Assembly (NCBI RefSeq): GCF_002901845.1
Contig: NZ_PPQE01000025.1
Coordinates: forward strand, 660,726-713,870
DNA: 53,145 nt
Direction of reading: 5' to 3'
DNA from: Staphylococcus hominis subsp. hominis
GTDB taxonomy: Bacteria; Bacillota; Bacilli; Staphylococcales; Staphylococcaceae
The position numbers and the translations under genes were made by a program. Within the stretch, counting starts at the first letter, position 1. Every line of letters begins with the position of its first letter. This document shows positions 1 through 13,364 of this stretch, one piece after another. The notes beneath the pieces are model-generated. The model saw only the letters and a program-made list of their open reading frames with translations. It was not told the DNA's origin and ran no database searches.

Positions 1-123
1 TAAAACCAAAATTCAAATCACTCAAATTCTAGTGATATATAGTTGTTTTAAAAAACATATAATTATACAATTTAATTAAAGAAGTATAATTATGAATTTT
101 TAATATTCAAGGGGGATAATCAA

Positions 124-2829
124 ATGGCTTCTAACATTAAAGAACAAGCAAAAAAATCATTTGAAGTTCGAGGTAAATCATATACATATTATGATTTAAA
201 AAGTCTTGAAGAACAAGGTTTAACTAAAATTAGTAAGTTACCTTATTCTATTCGTGTTCTACTAGAATCAGTATTAAGACAAGAAGATGACTTTGTTATT
301 ACAGATGATCATATTAAAGCATTAGCCCATTTTGGTAAAGAAGGTAATGAAGGAGAAGTACCTTTCAAACCTTCTCGCGTAATCTTACAAGATTTTACAG
401 GGGTGCCTGCGGTTGTCGACTTAGCTTCATTACGTAAAGCTATGAATGATGTAGGTGGAGATATTAATAAAATTAATCCAGAAGTACCGGTTGATTTAGT
501 CATCGATCACTCTGTACAAGTAGATAGCTATGCAAACCCACGTGCGTTAGAACGCAATATGAAATTAGAATTTGAAAGAAACTATGAACGTTATCAATTT
601 TTAAACTGGGCTACAAAAGCATTTAATAATTATAATGCTGTACCGCCTGCAACAGGTATCGTACACCAAGTTAACTTAGAATATTTAGCTAAGGTAGTTC
701 ATGTAAGAGACGTGGACGGTGAACAAACTGCTTTCCCAGATACACTTGTTGGTACAGATTCACATACTACTATGATAAATGGTATTGGTGTATTAGGCTG
801 GGGTGTTGGTGGTATTGAAGCTGAAGCAGGTATGCTTGGTCAACCATCATATTTCCCAATTCCTGAAGTGATTGGAGTACGCTTAACTAATTCATTACCT
901 CAAGGATCAACTGCCACTGACTTAGCATTACGAGTAACTCAAGAGCTACGTAAAAAAGGTGTAGTTGGTAAATTTATAGAATTCTTTGGTCCTGGTGTTG
1001 CCGATTTACCATTAGCTGATCGAGCGACTATTGCTAACATGGCGCCTGAATATGGTGCAACATGTGGTTTCTTCCCAGTTGATGAAGAGTCACTTAAATA
1101 TATGAAATTAACTGGTCGCTCTGAAGAGCATGTTGAGTTAGTTAAAGCTTATTTACAACAAAACAATATGTTCTTTACATCAGATAAGGAAGATCCACAA
1201 TATACAGATGTAATTAATTTAGATTTATCGACAGTTGAAGCTTCACTATCTGGTCCTAAACGTCCTCAAGATTTAATTTTCTTAAGTGATATGAAAAAAG
1301 AATTCGAAAAATCTGTAACAGCTCCTGCTGGAAATCAAGGTCATGGTTTGGATCAAAGCGAATTTGATAAATCAGCCCATATTCAATTTAACGATGGCTC
1401 TGAAACAACTATGAAAACAGGAGACATTGCAATTGCAGCGATTACTTCATGTACAAACACATCAAATCCTTACGTTATGTTAGGTGCTGGTTTAGTTGCG
1501 AAAAAAGCAGTTGAAAAAGGATTAAAAGTGCCTGAATATGTTAAAACATCACTAGCACCAGGTTCAAAAGTAGTGACAGGTTACTTACGTGATTCGGGAT
1601 TACAAAAATATCTTGATGATTTAGGATTTAATCTAGTAGGTTATGGATGTACAACTTGTATTGGTAACTCTGGACCGCTATTGCCAGAAATTGAAAAAGC
1701 TATTGCTAAAGAAGATTTATTAGTTACTTCTGTATTATCTGGTAACCGTAACTTTGAAGGTCGAATTCATCCATTAGTAAAAGCGAACTATCTTGCTTCA
1801 CCTCAATTAGTCGTTGCGTATGCTTTAGCTGGTACAGTTGATATTGATTTACAAAATGAACCACTTGGTAAAGCTAAAGATGGTCAAGATGTATACTTAA
1901 ATGATATTTGGCCTTCAATTAAAGAAGTTGCTGATACAGTAGATAGTGTTGTAACACCTGAATTATTTAAAGAAGAATATAAAAATGTATACAACAATAA
2001 TGAAATGTGGAATGAGATTGATGTTACTGACTCTCCATTATATGACTTCGATCCTAATTCAACATATATTCAAAATCCAACATTCTTCCAAGGTTTATCA
2101 AAAAAACCAGGTACCATTGAACCATTAAAAGATTTACGTGTAATGGGTAAATTTGGTGACTCAGTTACAACTGACCACATTTCTCCAGCAGGTGCTATTG
2201 GTAAAGATACACCAGCAGGTAAATACTTATTAAATCATGACGTACCTATTCGTGATTTTAACTCATATGGTTCTCGTCGTGGTAACCATGAAGTTATGGT
2301 GCGTGGTACATTTGCGAATATTAGAATTAAAAACCAATTAGCACCAGGTACAGAAGGTGGCTTTACAACATATTGGCCAACTGATGAAATTATGCCAATT
2401 TATGATGCTGCAATGAAATATAAAGAAGATGGCACTGGCTTAGCAGTATTAGCAGGCAACGATTATGGTATGGGATCTTCACGTGACTGGGCTGCTAAAG
2501 GTACTAATTTATTAGGCGTTAAAACTGTAATAGCACAAAGTTATGAACGTATTCACCGTTCTAACTTAGTTATGATGGGTGTATTACCATTACAATTTAA
2601 AGATGGAGAATCAGCTGATTCACTTGGTCTAAATGGTAGAGAAGAGATTTCTGTAGATATTAACGAAGATGTACAACCACATGATATTATTAAAGTTCAT
2701 GCAAAAAAAGAAAGTGGAGAAGTGGTTGATTTTGATGTCATTGTTCGTTTCGATTCACAAGTTGAAATCGACTATTATCGTCACGGTGGCATTCTACAAA
2801 TGGTATTAAGAAATAAACTTGCTCAATAA
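124..2829 (+). CDS. acnA: Aconitate hydratase (aconitase A)
   Basis: Isomerises citrate to isocitrate through cis-aconitate in the TCA cycle, in the cytoplasm, using a [4Fe-4S] cluster. The 901-residue length is normal for the monomeric AcnA/IRP1-type family. The three cluster cysteines are visible: Cys443 in [10 protein letters not shown], and Cys509 and Cys512 in [12 protein letters not shown]. The C-terminal swivel domain has the expected [10 protein letters not shown] substrate loop. The ATG follows a GGGGGAT ribosome site at about 111-117. It is a single transcription unit closed by a terminator at 2872. Such enzymes double as iron/oxidative-stress RNA binders in Bacillus; that role is inference here. 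Also called citB in staphylococci. Confidence 0.97.
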   Translation: MASNIKEQAKKSFEVRGKSYTYYDLKSLEEQGLTKISKLPYSIRVLLESVLRQEDDFVITDDHIKALAHFGKEGNEGEVPFKPSRVILQDFTGVPAVVDLASLRKAMNDVGGDINKINPEVPVDLVIDHSVQVDSYANPRALERNMKLEFERNYERYQFLNWATKAFNNYNAVPPATGIVHQVNLEYLAKVVHVRDVDGEQTAFPDTLVGTDSHTTMINGIGVLGWGVGGIEAEAGMLGQPSYFPIPEVIGVRLTNSLPQGSTATDLALRVTQELRKKGVVGKFIEFFGPGVADLPLADRATIANMAPEYGATCGFFPVDEESLKYMKLTGRSEEHVELVKAYLQQNNMFFTSDKEDPQYTDVINLDLSTVEASLSGPKRPQDLIFLSDMKKEFEKSVTAPAGNQGHGLDQSEFDKSAHIQFNDGSETTMKTGDIAIAAITSCTNTSNPYVMLGAGLVAKKAVEKGLKVPEYVKTSLAPGSKVVTGYLRDSGLQKYLDDLGFNLVGYGCTTCIGNSGPLLPEIEKAIAKEDLLVTSVLSGNRNFEGRIHPLVKANYLASPQLVVAYALAGTVDIDLQNEPLGKAKDGQDVYLNDIWPSIKEVADTVDSVVTPELFKEEYKNVYNNNEMWNEIDVTDSPLYDFDPNSTYIQNPTFFQGLSKKPGTIEPLKDLRVMGKFGDSVTTDHISPAGAIGKDTPAGKYLLNHDVPIRDFNSYGSRRGNHEVMVRGTFANIRIKNQLAPGTEGGFTTYWPTDEIMPIYDAAMKYKEDGTGLAVLAGNDYGMGSSRDWAAKGTNLLGVKTVIAQSYERIHRSNLVMMGVLPLQFKDGESADSLGLNGREEISVDINEDVQPHDIIKVHAKKESGEVVDFDVIVRFDSQVEIDYYRHGGILQMVLRNKLAQ

Positions 2830-2871
2830 TACAATTATTCGAAAAAATATTTAAAATTTGAATGTATTTTG

Positions 2872-2908
2872 AATCCTTAGATGGCAATCTCATCTAAGGA
2901 TTTTTTCT
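2872..2908 (+). terminator. Terminator of acnA
   Basis: A perfect 12-bp inverted repeat (2872-2883 with 2891-2902), 7-nt loop, then a T-run. Rho-independent type. Confidence 0.9.
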
Positions 2909-3024
2909 TCATTTGTGTCATTGAGCTATTTCAATAGTAGAAGTAGTAAATGGGGAATTCTATAGCAAGTAACTTTTTTATGTTAATATTGAAAGTGAAC
3001 TTAATTGGAAAGAGGTACATAAAT

Positions 3025-3495
3025 ATGATTTATAGTATGACTGAAATTGAAGCGAGATACCAAGAGACAGATAAAATGGGAGTAATTTATCATGGGAATT
3101 ATGCTACATGGTTTGAAGTTGCTCGTACTGATTATATTCGTAAATTAGGTTTTAGTTATGCAGATATGGAAAAAGAAGGAATTATCTCACCCGTCGTGGA
3201 TTTACAAGTTCAATATAAGAAATCCATTTTTTATCCTGAAAAAGTTAAAGTGAAAACATGGGTAGAACATTATTCAAGATTGCGTTCAACGTACTGTTAT
3301 GAAGTATATAATGAAAAAGGTGAATTAGCTACTACAGGGTCCACGCAGCTATTATGTATTAAAGCAAGTGATTTCAGACCAATTCGTTTAGATCGTTATT
3401 TTCCAGAATGGCATCAGGTATATAGTAAAGTCGAAGCATTGAATAACGAAGGTAAGGAATTAGAAATCACACAACGCAGCGATTTGAATATATAA
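3025..3495 (+). CDS. Acyl-CoA thioesterase, hot-dog fold (YbgC/4HBT family)
   Basis: Probably hydrolyses an acyl-CoA thioester in the cytoplasm; the substrate is not readable from sequence. The protein is 156 residues from the chosen start. The family's active-site signature is near the N-terminus: an Asp in TDKMGVIYHGNY followed by the FEVARTDY helix. I chose ATG 3025 rather than the in-frame ATG at 2950 because GGAAAGAGG lies 9 nt before it and the extra 25 residues do not look like part of the fold; ATG 3037 is a less likely alternative. It stands alone between two terminators, next to acnA as in other staphylococci. Confidence 0.85.
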   Translation: MIYSMTEIEARYQETDKMGVIYHGNYATWFEVARTDYIRKLGFSYADMEKEGIISPVVDLQVQYKKSIFYPEKVKVKTWVEHYSRLRSTYCYEVYNEKGELATTGSTQLLCIKASDFRPIRLDRYFPEWHQVYSKVEALNNEGKELEITQRSDLNI

Positions 3496-3499
3496 ATAT

Positions 3500-3547
3500 A
3501 AGACCATAAATATCTGTAAATATTAGATACTTATGGTCTTTTTTTAA
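3500..3547. terminator. Terminator between convergent genes
   Basis: A 16-bp imperfect stem (3500-3515 with 3525-3540; one C/A mismatch) with T-run on the + strand. It ends the thioesterase gene. The minus-strand tail is AT-rich and could also stop the HesB-like gene, with less certainty. Confidence 0.8.
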
Positions 3548-3843
3548 TTAGTTGTAGAATAAACAATTTCGTCTTCATGGTCTACTTTTTCAACTAGAAC
3601 TTCATGATCTTCAAAATACCATAAGTCATCTTCTGAAACTACAATAATTAAATCATTATAGTTTTCATGATAACCTATCTCAACGTCATTGCTCGGTTCC
3701 ACACGAAATGCTGGGCTAAAACCTTGTTTAAGTTGAAATTCTCCACCATACCTCACATAAAATTGTAAGACTTTATTCTCTTCAGGTAAATCTAATTCAT
3801 TTTTAAACCATTCAACTGCTTCATCAGTCAATTTGATTTTCAT
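3544..3843 (-). CDS. HesB/IscA-like protein without cysteines (YneR type)
   Basis: A 99-residue acidic cytoplasmic protein with the HesB/IscA fold signature ([17 protein letters not shown] near the start, then FYVRYGGE and a GFSPAF segment). True IscA/SufA proteins bind Fe-S clusters through three Cys; none is present here, so cluster assembly should not be assigned. The family is known as YneR in Bacillus and has no settled role. The start is placed at the MKIKL codon: the earlier in-frame ATG (ending at 3855) overlaps the AAAGGATGG ribosome site that serves the later one. Confidence 0.8.
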   Translation of the reverse strand: MKIKLTDEAVEWFKNELDLPEENKVLQFYVRYGGEFQLKQGFSPAFRVEPSNDVEIGYHENYNDLIIVVSEDDLWYFEDHEVLVEKVDHEDEIVYSTTN

Positions 3844-4002
3844 TATATGACCCATCCTTTATATTAATTATTATTATATTTATAATGTAATAATTGCTTG
3901 AACTAAAACATATTGTTCTCACTATTAAACATGAACTGCTTATCATATTTAATTAATAGAACTAAATCCGAATCTTCACATTTGGTGCAAGAAACATCCA
4001 TT

Positions 4003-4614
4003 TTACATCCATTTGATTTTTGGCTCTTCACCTTTAAAAATTCTAACAATATTAGAACGGTGTCTAAAAATTAAAATGATTGATACAAAAGCACTCATTC
4101 CAAATAATATGTAATCATGAATAACTAATGAACCTATCACACAGCTGATTGCCGCAATAATACTAGATAATGACACATACTTTGTTAAATATAAAATTCC
4201 AAAGAATATGACTGCTAAGATTAAAAGTAAGATTGGATTAACTCCTAACACAACTCCGGCACTTGTGGCTACAGCTTTACCCCCTTTAAATTTAAGATAA
4301 ATAGGGTAAACATGACCAATTATTGCAAAAATACCGACAATTAATCCATGTGTGAAGAATGTACTAATTGGTCCATGCGCATGCACTGGGAGCCATAATG
4401 GGAAAAATACAGTAATGAATCCTTTAAATATATCTAAAAAAGTAACGATAAATCCAGCTGGTTTTCCTAAAACTCTAAAACTATTTGTGGCACCGGTATT
4501 ACCGCTTCCAAATTCTCTAATATCTTTTTTAAAAAAAACTTTTCCTATAACATAACCATTTGGAATAGCTCCAATGAGATAGCTTAAAATCAACATGAGA
4601 ACTATCATCATCAT
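4003..4614 (-). CDS. plsY: Glycerol-3-phosphate acyltransferase PlsY
   Basis: Membrane enzyme that transfers the acyl group of acyl-phosphate (made by PlsX) to glycerol-3-phosphate, the first step of phospholipid synthesis. About 203 residues with five predicted membrane helices. Family motifs are present: the [15 protein letters not shown] first helix, [15 protein letters not shown], and [14 protein letters not shown]. The start is placed at the first of three consecutive ATG (MMMIVLM); an ATG four codons upstream overlaps the AAGGGATG ribosome site. It is divergent from parE, sharing a 200-bp spacer. Confidence 0.94.
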   Translation of the reverse strand: MMMIVLMLILSYLIGAIPNGYVIGKVFFKKDIREFGSGNTGATNSFRVLGKPAGFIVTFLDIFKGFITVFFPLWLPVHAHGPISTFFTHGLIVGIFAIIGHVYPIYLKFKGGKAVATSAGVVLGVNPILLLILAVIFFGILYLTKYVSLSSIIAAISCVIGSLVIHDYILFGMSAFVSIILIFRHRSNIVRIFKGEEPKIKWM

Positions 4615-4786
4615 TTGTTTACACATCCCTTATATAATGTAGGTATATTTTATCACAAAGTATTCCTGACAACGATTAAAAATTGAAAAAACGTCTTATA
4701 TATTAAGTTAAATACGTATCTTATATAACTCATACTTGCATTTTAATGCGTTTTATATAAGAATAACTATTGTAAAGTTAAAAAAA

Positions 4787-4800
4787 CGAACGTACGTTTG
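4787..4800 (+). promoter_or_regulatory. SOS (LexA) box upstream of parE
   Basis: CGAACGTACGTTTG matches the Gram-positive LexA/DinR consensus CGAACRNRYGTTYG at every position. It sits directly before the TAGGAGG ribosome site of parE, so bound LexA would block promoter escape or elongation. Activity is inferred. Confidence 0.75.
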
Positions 4801-4803
4801 TAG

Positions 4804-9212
<4,409 letters not shown>

Positions 9213-9288
9213 TATGATTTTAAAATTTTTGTTTTCAAGTAATTCATAAGATGATAAAATTAATTTAATATTTAATTATTTATAACTC

Positions 9289-9381
9289 ACAAGAGATTTA
9301 TATTGTTGGTAAGTATATCAAAGTGATTACATGAGAAATATGTACATTTTGATCTTTAATACTACAATATAAATCTCTTGT
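9289..9381. repeat. Long nested inverted repeat upstream of alsT
   Basis: A perfect 18-bp inverted repeat (ACAAGAGATTTATATTGT at 9289-9306; its complement at 9364-9381). The 57-nt interior holds further nested pairs: 9312-9316 with 9359-9363, 9317-9322 with 9348-9353, and 9328-9332 with 9340-9344. The whole 93 nt can fold into one long interrupted hairpin on either strand. There is no T-run on either side, so it is not an ordinary terminator. It could be a structured leader of alsT, a small RNA or a protein-binding palindrome. Confidence 0.75.
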
Positions 9382-9421
9382 AATGTATATCATAACAATA
9401 ATTTTGATGAGAGGGATTTAA

Positions 9422-10882
9422 TTGAGAGATTTTGATAGTTTAATACCTGATTGGTTTAAATCCGTCGTCCAAGTTGGAAATGATTTAATCTGGTCACAGT
9501 ATTTAATAGGTTTACTATTGACAGTAGGTATCTTCTTTACTATTAGTTCTAAATTTGTTCAGCTACGAATGCTACCTGAAATGTTTAAGGCATTAGTCGA
9601 AAAACCAGAAACTCTGAAAAATGGAGAGAAAGGTATTTCACCTTTTCAAGCATTTGCTATTAGTGCAGGTTCTCGTGTTGGAACAGGAAATATTGCTGGT
9701 GTAGCAACAGCGATTGTGTTAGGTGGCCCTGGGGCAGTTTTTTGGATGTGGATTATCGCATTTATCGGAGCTGCGAGTGCATTTATAGAAGCAACACTTG
9801 CACAAGTTTACAAAGTTCATGATAAAGATGGTGGCTTCCGAGGAGGTCCAGCTTATTACATAACCAAAGGTTTAAATCAAAAATGGCTTGGTATTACATT
9901 TGCTGTGTTAATTACTGTTACATTTGCATTTGTATTTAACACAGTTCAATCGAATACTATTGCTGAATCTTTAAGAACCCAATATCATATTAGTCCAGTC
10001 ATTACTGGTATTATTTTGGCTGTCATTACAGCAATCATTATCTTCGGCGGTGTACGTAGTATTGCAACGTTATCATCTTTAATTGTTCCAATAATGGCTA
10101 TCGTTTATGTTGGTATTGTTTTAGTTATCTTACTAATGAATTTTGATCAAATTATTCCAATGATTGGTACAATTATTAAAAGTGCATTCGGAATGGAACA
10201 AGTCGCAGGTGGCGCAGTAGGTACAGCGATTTTACAAGGTGTAAAACGTGGCTTATTCTCTAACGAAGCAGGTATGGGTTCAGCCCCCAATGCGGCTGCT
10301 ACTGCTGCTGTACCACATCCAGTAAAACAGGGATTACTTCAATCTTTAGGTGTCTTCTTCGATACAATGCTTGTTTGTACAGCAACAGCTATTATGATTT
10401 TACTTTACTCAGGCTTAAAATTTGGTGAAAAAGCGCCACAAGGTGTAGAAGTTACACAATCTGCATTGAATGAACATCTTGGTTCTCCGGGCGGTATTTT
10501 CTTAACTGTCGCGATTACTCTATTTGCATTTTCTTCTGTAGTTGGTAATTACTATTACGGACAATCTAATATAGAATTTCTATCTAAAAACAAAGCAATT
10601 TTATTTATTTTTAGATGCTTAGTTGTTGTATTAGTATTTACAGGAGCAGTTGTTAAAACTGAAACCGTATGGAGTACAGCGGACTTATTTATGGGATTAA
10701 TGGCCATTGTAAACCTTGTTTCCATTATAGGTCTTTCAAATATTGCATTTGCTGTTATGAAAGATTACATTCAACAAAAACGTGCTGGTTTAAAACCTGT
10801 ATTTAAACCAGAAAACCTTGAGATTAATTTATTTGGTATTGAATCTTGGGGACGTGAAGATAAAATATCTAAAAAACATTAA
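9422..10882 (+). CDS. alsT: Sodium:alanine/glycine (AGCS) symporter, AlsT-like
   Basis: Inner-membrane Na+-coupled amino-acid importer of the AGCS family (alanine, glycine, D-serine or glutamine; which one is not readable). 486 residues, about eleven membrane helices, with the family signatures GTGNIAGVATAI near residue 93 and GLFSNEAGMGSAPNAAATA near residue 280. TTG start at 9422, six bases after GAGAGGG. It is preceded by a large inverted-repeat element and followed by its own terminator, so it appears monocistronic. Same position after parC as I recall in S. aureus. Confidence 0.92.
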   Translation: MRDFDSLIPDWFKSVVQVGNDLIWSQYLIGLLLTVGIFFTISSKFVQLRMLPEMFKALVEKPETLKNGEKGISPFQAFAISAGSRVGTGNIAGVATAIVLGGPGAVFWMWIIAFIGAASAFIEATLAQVYKVHDKDGGFRGGPAYYITKGLNQKWLGITFAVLITVTFAFVFNTVQSNTIAESLRTQYHISPVITGIILAVITAIIIFGGVRSIATLSSLIVPIMAIVYVGIVLVILLMNFDQIIPMIGTIIKSAFGMEQVAGGAVGTAILQGVKRGLFSNEAGMGSAPNAAATAAVPHPVKQGLLQSLGVFFDTMLVCTATAIMILLYSGLKFGEKAPQGVEVTQSALNEHLGSPGGIFLTVAITLFAFSSVVGNYYYGQSNIEFLSKNKAILFIFRCLVVVLVFTGAVVKTETVWSTADLFMGLMAIVNLVSIIGLSNIAFAVMKDYIQQKRAGLKPVFKPENLEINLFGIESWGREDKISKKH

Positions 10883-10893
10883 TAATTTAAATC

Positions 10894-10944
10894 AACACTT
10901 CTTTTCTCCATCTTTTAGAGTAATGCGAGAAAGAAGTGTTTTTT
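10894..10944 (+). terminator. Terminator of alsT
   Basis: A stem of about 14 bp with one bulged T (AACACTTCTT... with ...AAGAAGTGTT), followed by six T. Confidence 0.85.
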
Positions 10945-11011
10945 AAAAGGACGACTTTTCAAATATAATGTTTAACTATATAATTTTAATAGTAAAAAAA
11001 GGATGATAATG

Positions 11012-11866
11012 ATGAGTAAATATCATATTTCAAAAATTTTAAATAATAACGTCATCATATGCATCAATAGTAATCAAGAAGTTATTTTAATTGGTAAAGG
11101 TATTGGTTTTAATAAAAAGCCTGGAATGGTCGTAAATGATAATGCTTCTATTGAGAAAGTGTATAAATTAGATCAAAAACAACAACAAGAGTATTACAAA
11201 TCTCTAGTTGAAATAGCTGATGAAGAGGTCTTACAAGCAATTATTGAATCAGTTAACTATATTACAAGTACAATCTATATGAACGATGATAAACAACTAG
11301 TTATTGCCTTAACCGATCATATTATTTTTGCATATAAACGCTTAAAACAAAATCAAATAATTAGTAATCCCTTTGCAATGGAAACTAAACATTTATATAG
11401 TGAGGCGTATGATATTGCCACACAAGTTATACAGAGATTAAATGAAAAATTAGATGTCACATTTCCTGAGGATGAAATAGGTTTTATAGCATTGCATATT
11501 GCGTCAAATAAAGAAGATTTACCTATGAGTGAAATATCTTTAATTAATAAAATGATAAGTAAATGTGTATTAATTATCGAAAATGATATAGGGTATCCTG
11601 TAAATCCTCGAACGGTCCAATATCAACGATTTATTAGACATATTCAATTTCTAATTCGTCGTTTAAATAAAAAGGAATATGTTCATGCACAAGATGAATT
11701 TATCAATATGGTCAAAACATATTACCCTAATTGTTACAGTACAGCATATAAGATTTCTAAAGTTATTCAAAAAAATCTAGATATTGATGTAGATGATTCA
11801 GAAATTGTTTATTTAGCTTTGCATATTTATCATTTTCAATCTCAAAATAACACACAAAATGAATAA
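11012..11866 (+). CDS. glcT: PTS-regulated transcription antiterminator GlcT
   Basis: BglG-family RNA-binding antiterminator. N-terminal CAT domain (about residues 1-55, with ISKILNNNVIIC and IGKGIGFNKK) binds an RNA antiterminator hairpin in the target leader, in this family the glucose PTS gene. Two PTS-regulation domains follow, each with its pair of phosphorylatable His: TDHIIFAYKRL and IGFIALHIAS in PRD1, FIRHIQFLIRRL and YLALHIYHF in PRD2. 284 residues from ATG 11012; ATG 11003 and 11009 are in frame, but 11003 overlaps the AAAGGATG ribosome site. No RAT-type target is seen next to it, so the target gene lies elsewhere. Confidence 0.9.
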   Translation: MSKYHISKILNNNVIICINSNQEVILIGKGIGFNKKPGMVVNDNASIEKVYKLDQKQQQEYYKSLVEIADEEVLQAIIESVNYITSTIYMNDDKQLVIALTDHIIFAYKRLKQNQIISNPFAMETKHLYSEAYDIATQVIQRLNEKLDVTFPEDEIGFIALHIASNKEDLPMSEISLINKMISKCVLIIENDIGYPVNPRTVQYQRFIRHIQFLIRRLNKKEYVHAQDEFINMVKTYYPNCYSTAYKISKVIQKNLDIDVDDSEIVYLALHIYHFQSQNNTQNE

Positions 11867-11929
11867 GCTACATGGTATGATATAATATAGATTATTTTAT
11901 TTTAGATTAAAAGGTACGGTGAAAATGAT

Positions 11930-13159
11930 ATGTCAATGGACCACAATAAAGTTGAAGGAAAGAAAGCTAATAAGCTAAGCTTTTCTGAAACACGCTTTAT
12001 GAAGTTTCTAGGTGGTAAAGATTTATTATTTGCGCTAGTTTCATTAGTATTACTTGGTATTACTATATTCATCTTTGACAAAATTTCTTATGTTTTTCAG
12101 CCTTTTGTCATTATCTTTAATACTATTGCAGCGCCAATTATTTTATCGCTTATTTTGTATTATTTGTTAAATCCAGTGATTAATTTGATGGAACGGTATA
12201 ATATTCCAAGATTATTAGCAATTACAATAGTCTTTCTAGTGATTATTGGAGGAGCAACATTAATTATCGATTTATTAATTCCTGTGATTGGTGATCAAAT
12301 TAAACAACTTGCAAATAACTTCCCAAAATATATTGAAAAATTTAATAGAGCTATTGATAAAGTGACACATATGTCTATTTTATCTTCATTTTATAATCAA
12401 ATTCAGGACTGGCTTGATTCTACTTCTAAAAAGATTCCATCGTTAACGTCAGATTATTTTAGTGGATTTGGAACTAAAATTAGAACATTTGCAGAAGCTG
12501 TTGTGAATGTTGGTGTTGTGATTGCGACTACTCCATTTGTATTATTCTTTATGTTGAAAGATGGAACTAAATTTAGAGATTATACAACTAAAATTGTGCC
12601 GCCTAAATTTAGAAAAGACTATCATGATTTATTAGAAAAAATGAGTGTACAGGTCGGCTCATATATTCAAGGCCAAATTATCGTATCATTTTGTATTGGT
12701 ATTTTATTGTTTATTGGTTATTCTATTATTGGTTTAGATTATGGATTAGTTCTAGCTTCAATTGCTGCAGTAACGAGCGTAGTCCCATACTTAGGACCAA
12801 CAATTGCAATTTCTCCGGCAATTATTATTGCGATTATTACTTCACCATTTATGTTATTAAAATTGATTATTGTGTGGACGTTGGTTCAATTTATTGAAGG
12901 TCATTTTATTTCTCCTAATATTATGGGAAAAACGTTAAAAATTCATCCGCTAACAATTATCTTTATTTTATTAAGTGCGGGTAATTTGTTAGGTATTGTA
13001 GGAGTTATTTTAGGTATTCCTGGCTACGCTATTTTAAAAGTATTAGTTTCTCATATCTTCTTATTATTTAAACGTCGTTACAATAAATACTATGGTGACG
13101 ATGCAGGTCAATATGAGATTAAAAAAGAAGAACATAAAAATTACACAGAAGCAGAATAA
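11930..13159 (+). CDS. AI-2E family membrane transporter (UPF0118)
   Basis: Polytopic membrane protein of the AI-2E/YdiK/PerM family, 409 residues with about eight helices: two N-terminal, one after them, a soluble middle region (about 130-205) and a C-terminal cluster with the conserved GLDYGLVLASIAAVTSVVPYLGP and FIEGHFISPNIMGKTL motifs. Members export small molecules or act in Na+/H+ exchange; the substrate here is unknown. Charged tail at the C-terminus. It begins 63 bp after glcT with GGTGA as a modest ribosome site and is closed by a strong hairpin, so it may be co-transcribed with glcT. Confidence 0.85.
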   Translation: MSMDHNKVEGKKANKLSFSETRFMKFLGGKDLLFALVSLVLLGITIFIFDKISYVFQPFVIIFNTIAAPIILSLILYYLLNPVINLMERYNIPRLLAITIVFLVIIGGATLIIDLLIPVIGDQIKQLANNFPKYIEKFNRAIDKVTHMSILSSFYNQIQDWLDSTSKKIPSLTSDYFSGFGTKIRTFAEAVVNVGVVIATTPFVLFFMLKDGTKFRDYTTKIVPPKFRKDYHDLLEKMSVQVGSYIQGQIIVSFCIGILLFIGYSIIGLDYGLVLASIAAVTSVVPYLGPTIAISPAIIIAIITSPFMLLKLIIVWTLVQFIEGHFISPNIMGKTLKIHPLTIIFILLSAGNLLGIVGVILGIPGYAILKVLVSHIFLLFKRRYNKYYGDDAGQYEIKKEEHKNYTEAE

Positions 13160-13160
13160 A

Positions 13161-13218
13161 TCACTATATTAAAAAGCCTGAGACATAATGAGTTGTCTCG
13201 GGCTTTTTAATATAGTGA
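13161..13218 (+). terminator. Strong 25-bp hairpin terminator
   Basis: Arms 13161-13185 and 13194-13218 pair over 25 bp with one G-U. The arms contain AAAAAGCC/GGCTTTTT so it can work in both directions. The inner part (GAGACA...TGTCTCGGGC) belongs to a motif family seen at several other gene ends in this window. Confidence 0.9.
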
Positions 13219-13364
13219 TAGTCATCGTTGTAAAGTAGAGCGATGAATTCTCCTCCACTACCTTTTATCTTACAATTATGTTAGTTCAATAGTCTAAAGA
13301 TATATACCTAGAATATGATATGATATATTTTATATTAATATAATGTAAAGGATAATAATGAATA

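Noticed and set aside
3544..3843. Iron-sulfur carrier function for the HesB-like protein
   Set aside because: None of the cluster-binding cysteines is present.
3931..4080. Open frame of about 49 codons on the + strand
   Set aside because: Most of it is the opposite strand of plsY, it has no ribosome site and its composition is not protein-like.
9289..9381. Terminator for parEC
   Set aside because: The long hairpin lacks a T-run on the + strand and begins about 75 nt after parC; structured element is a better description.
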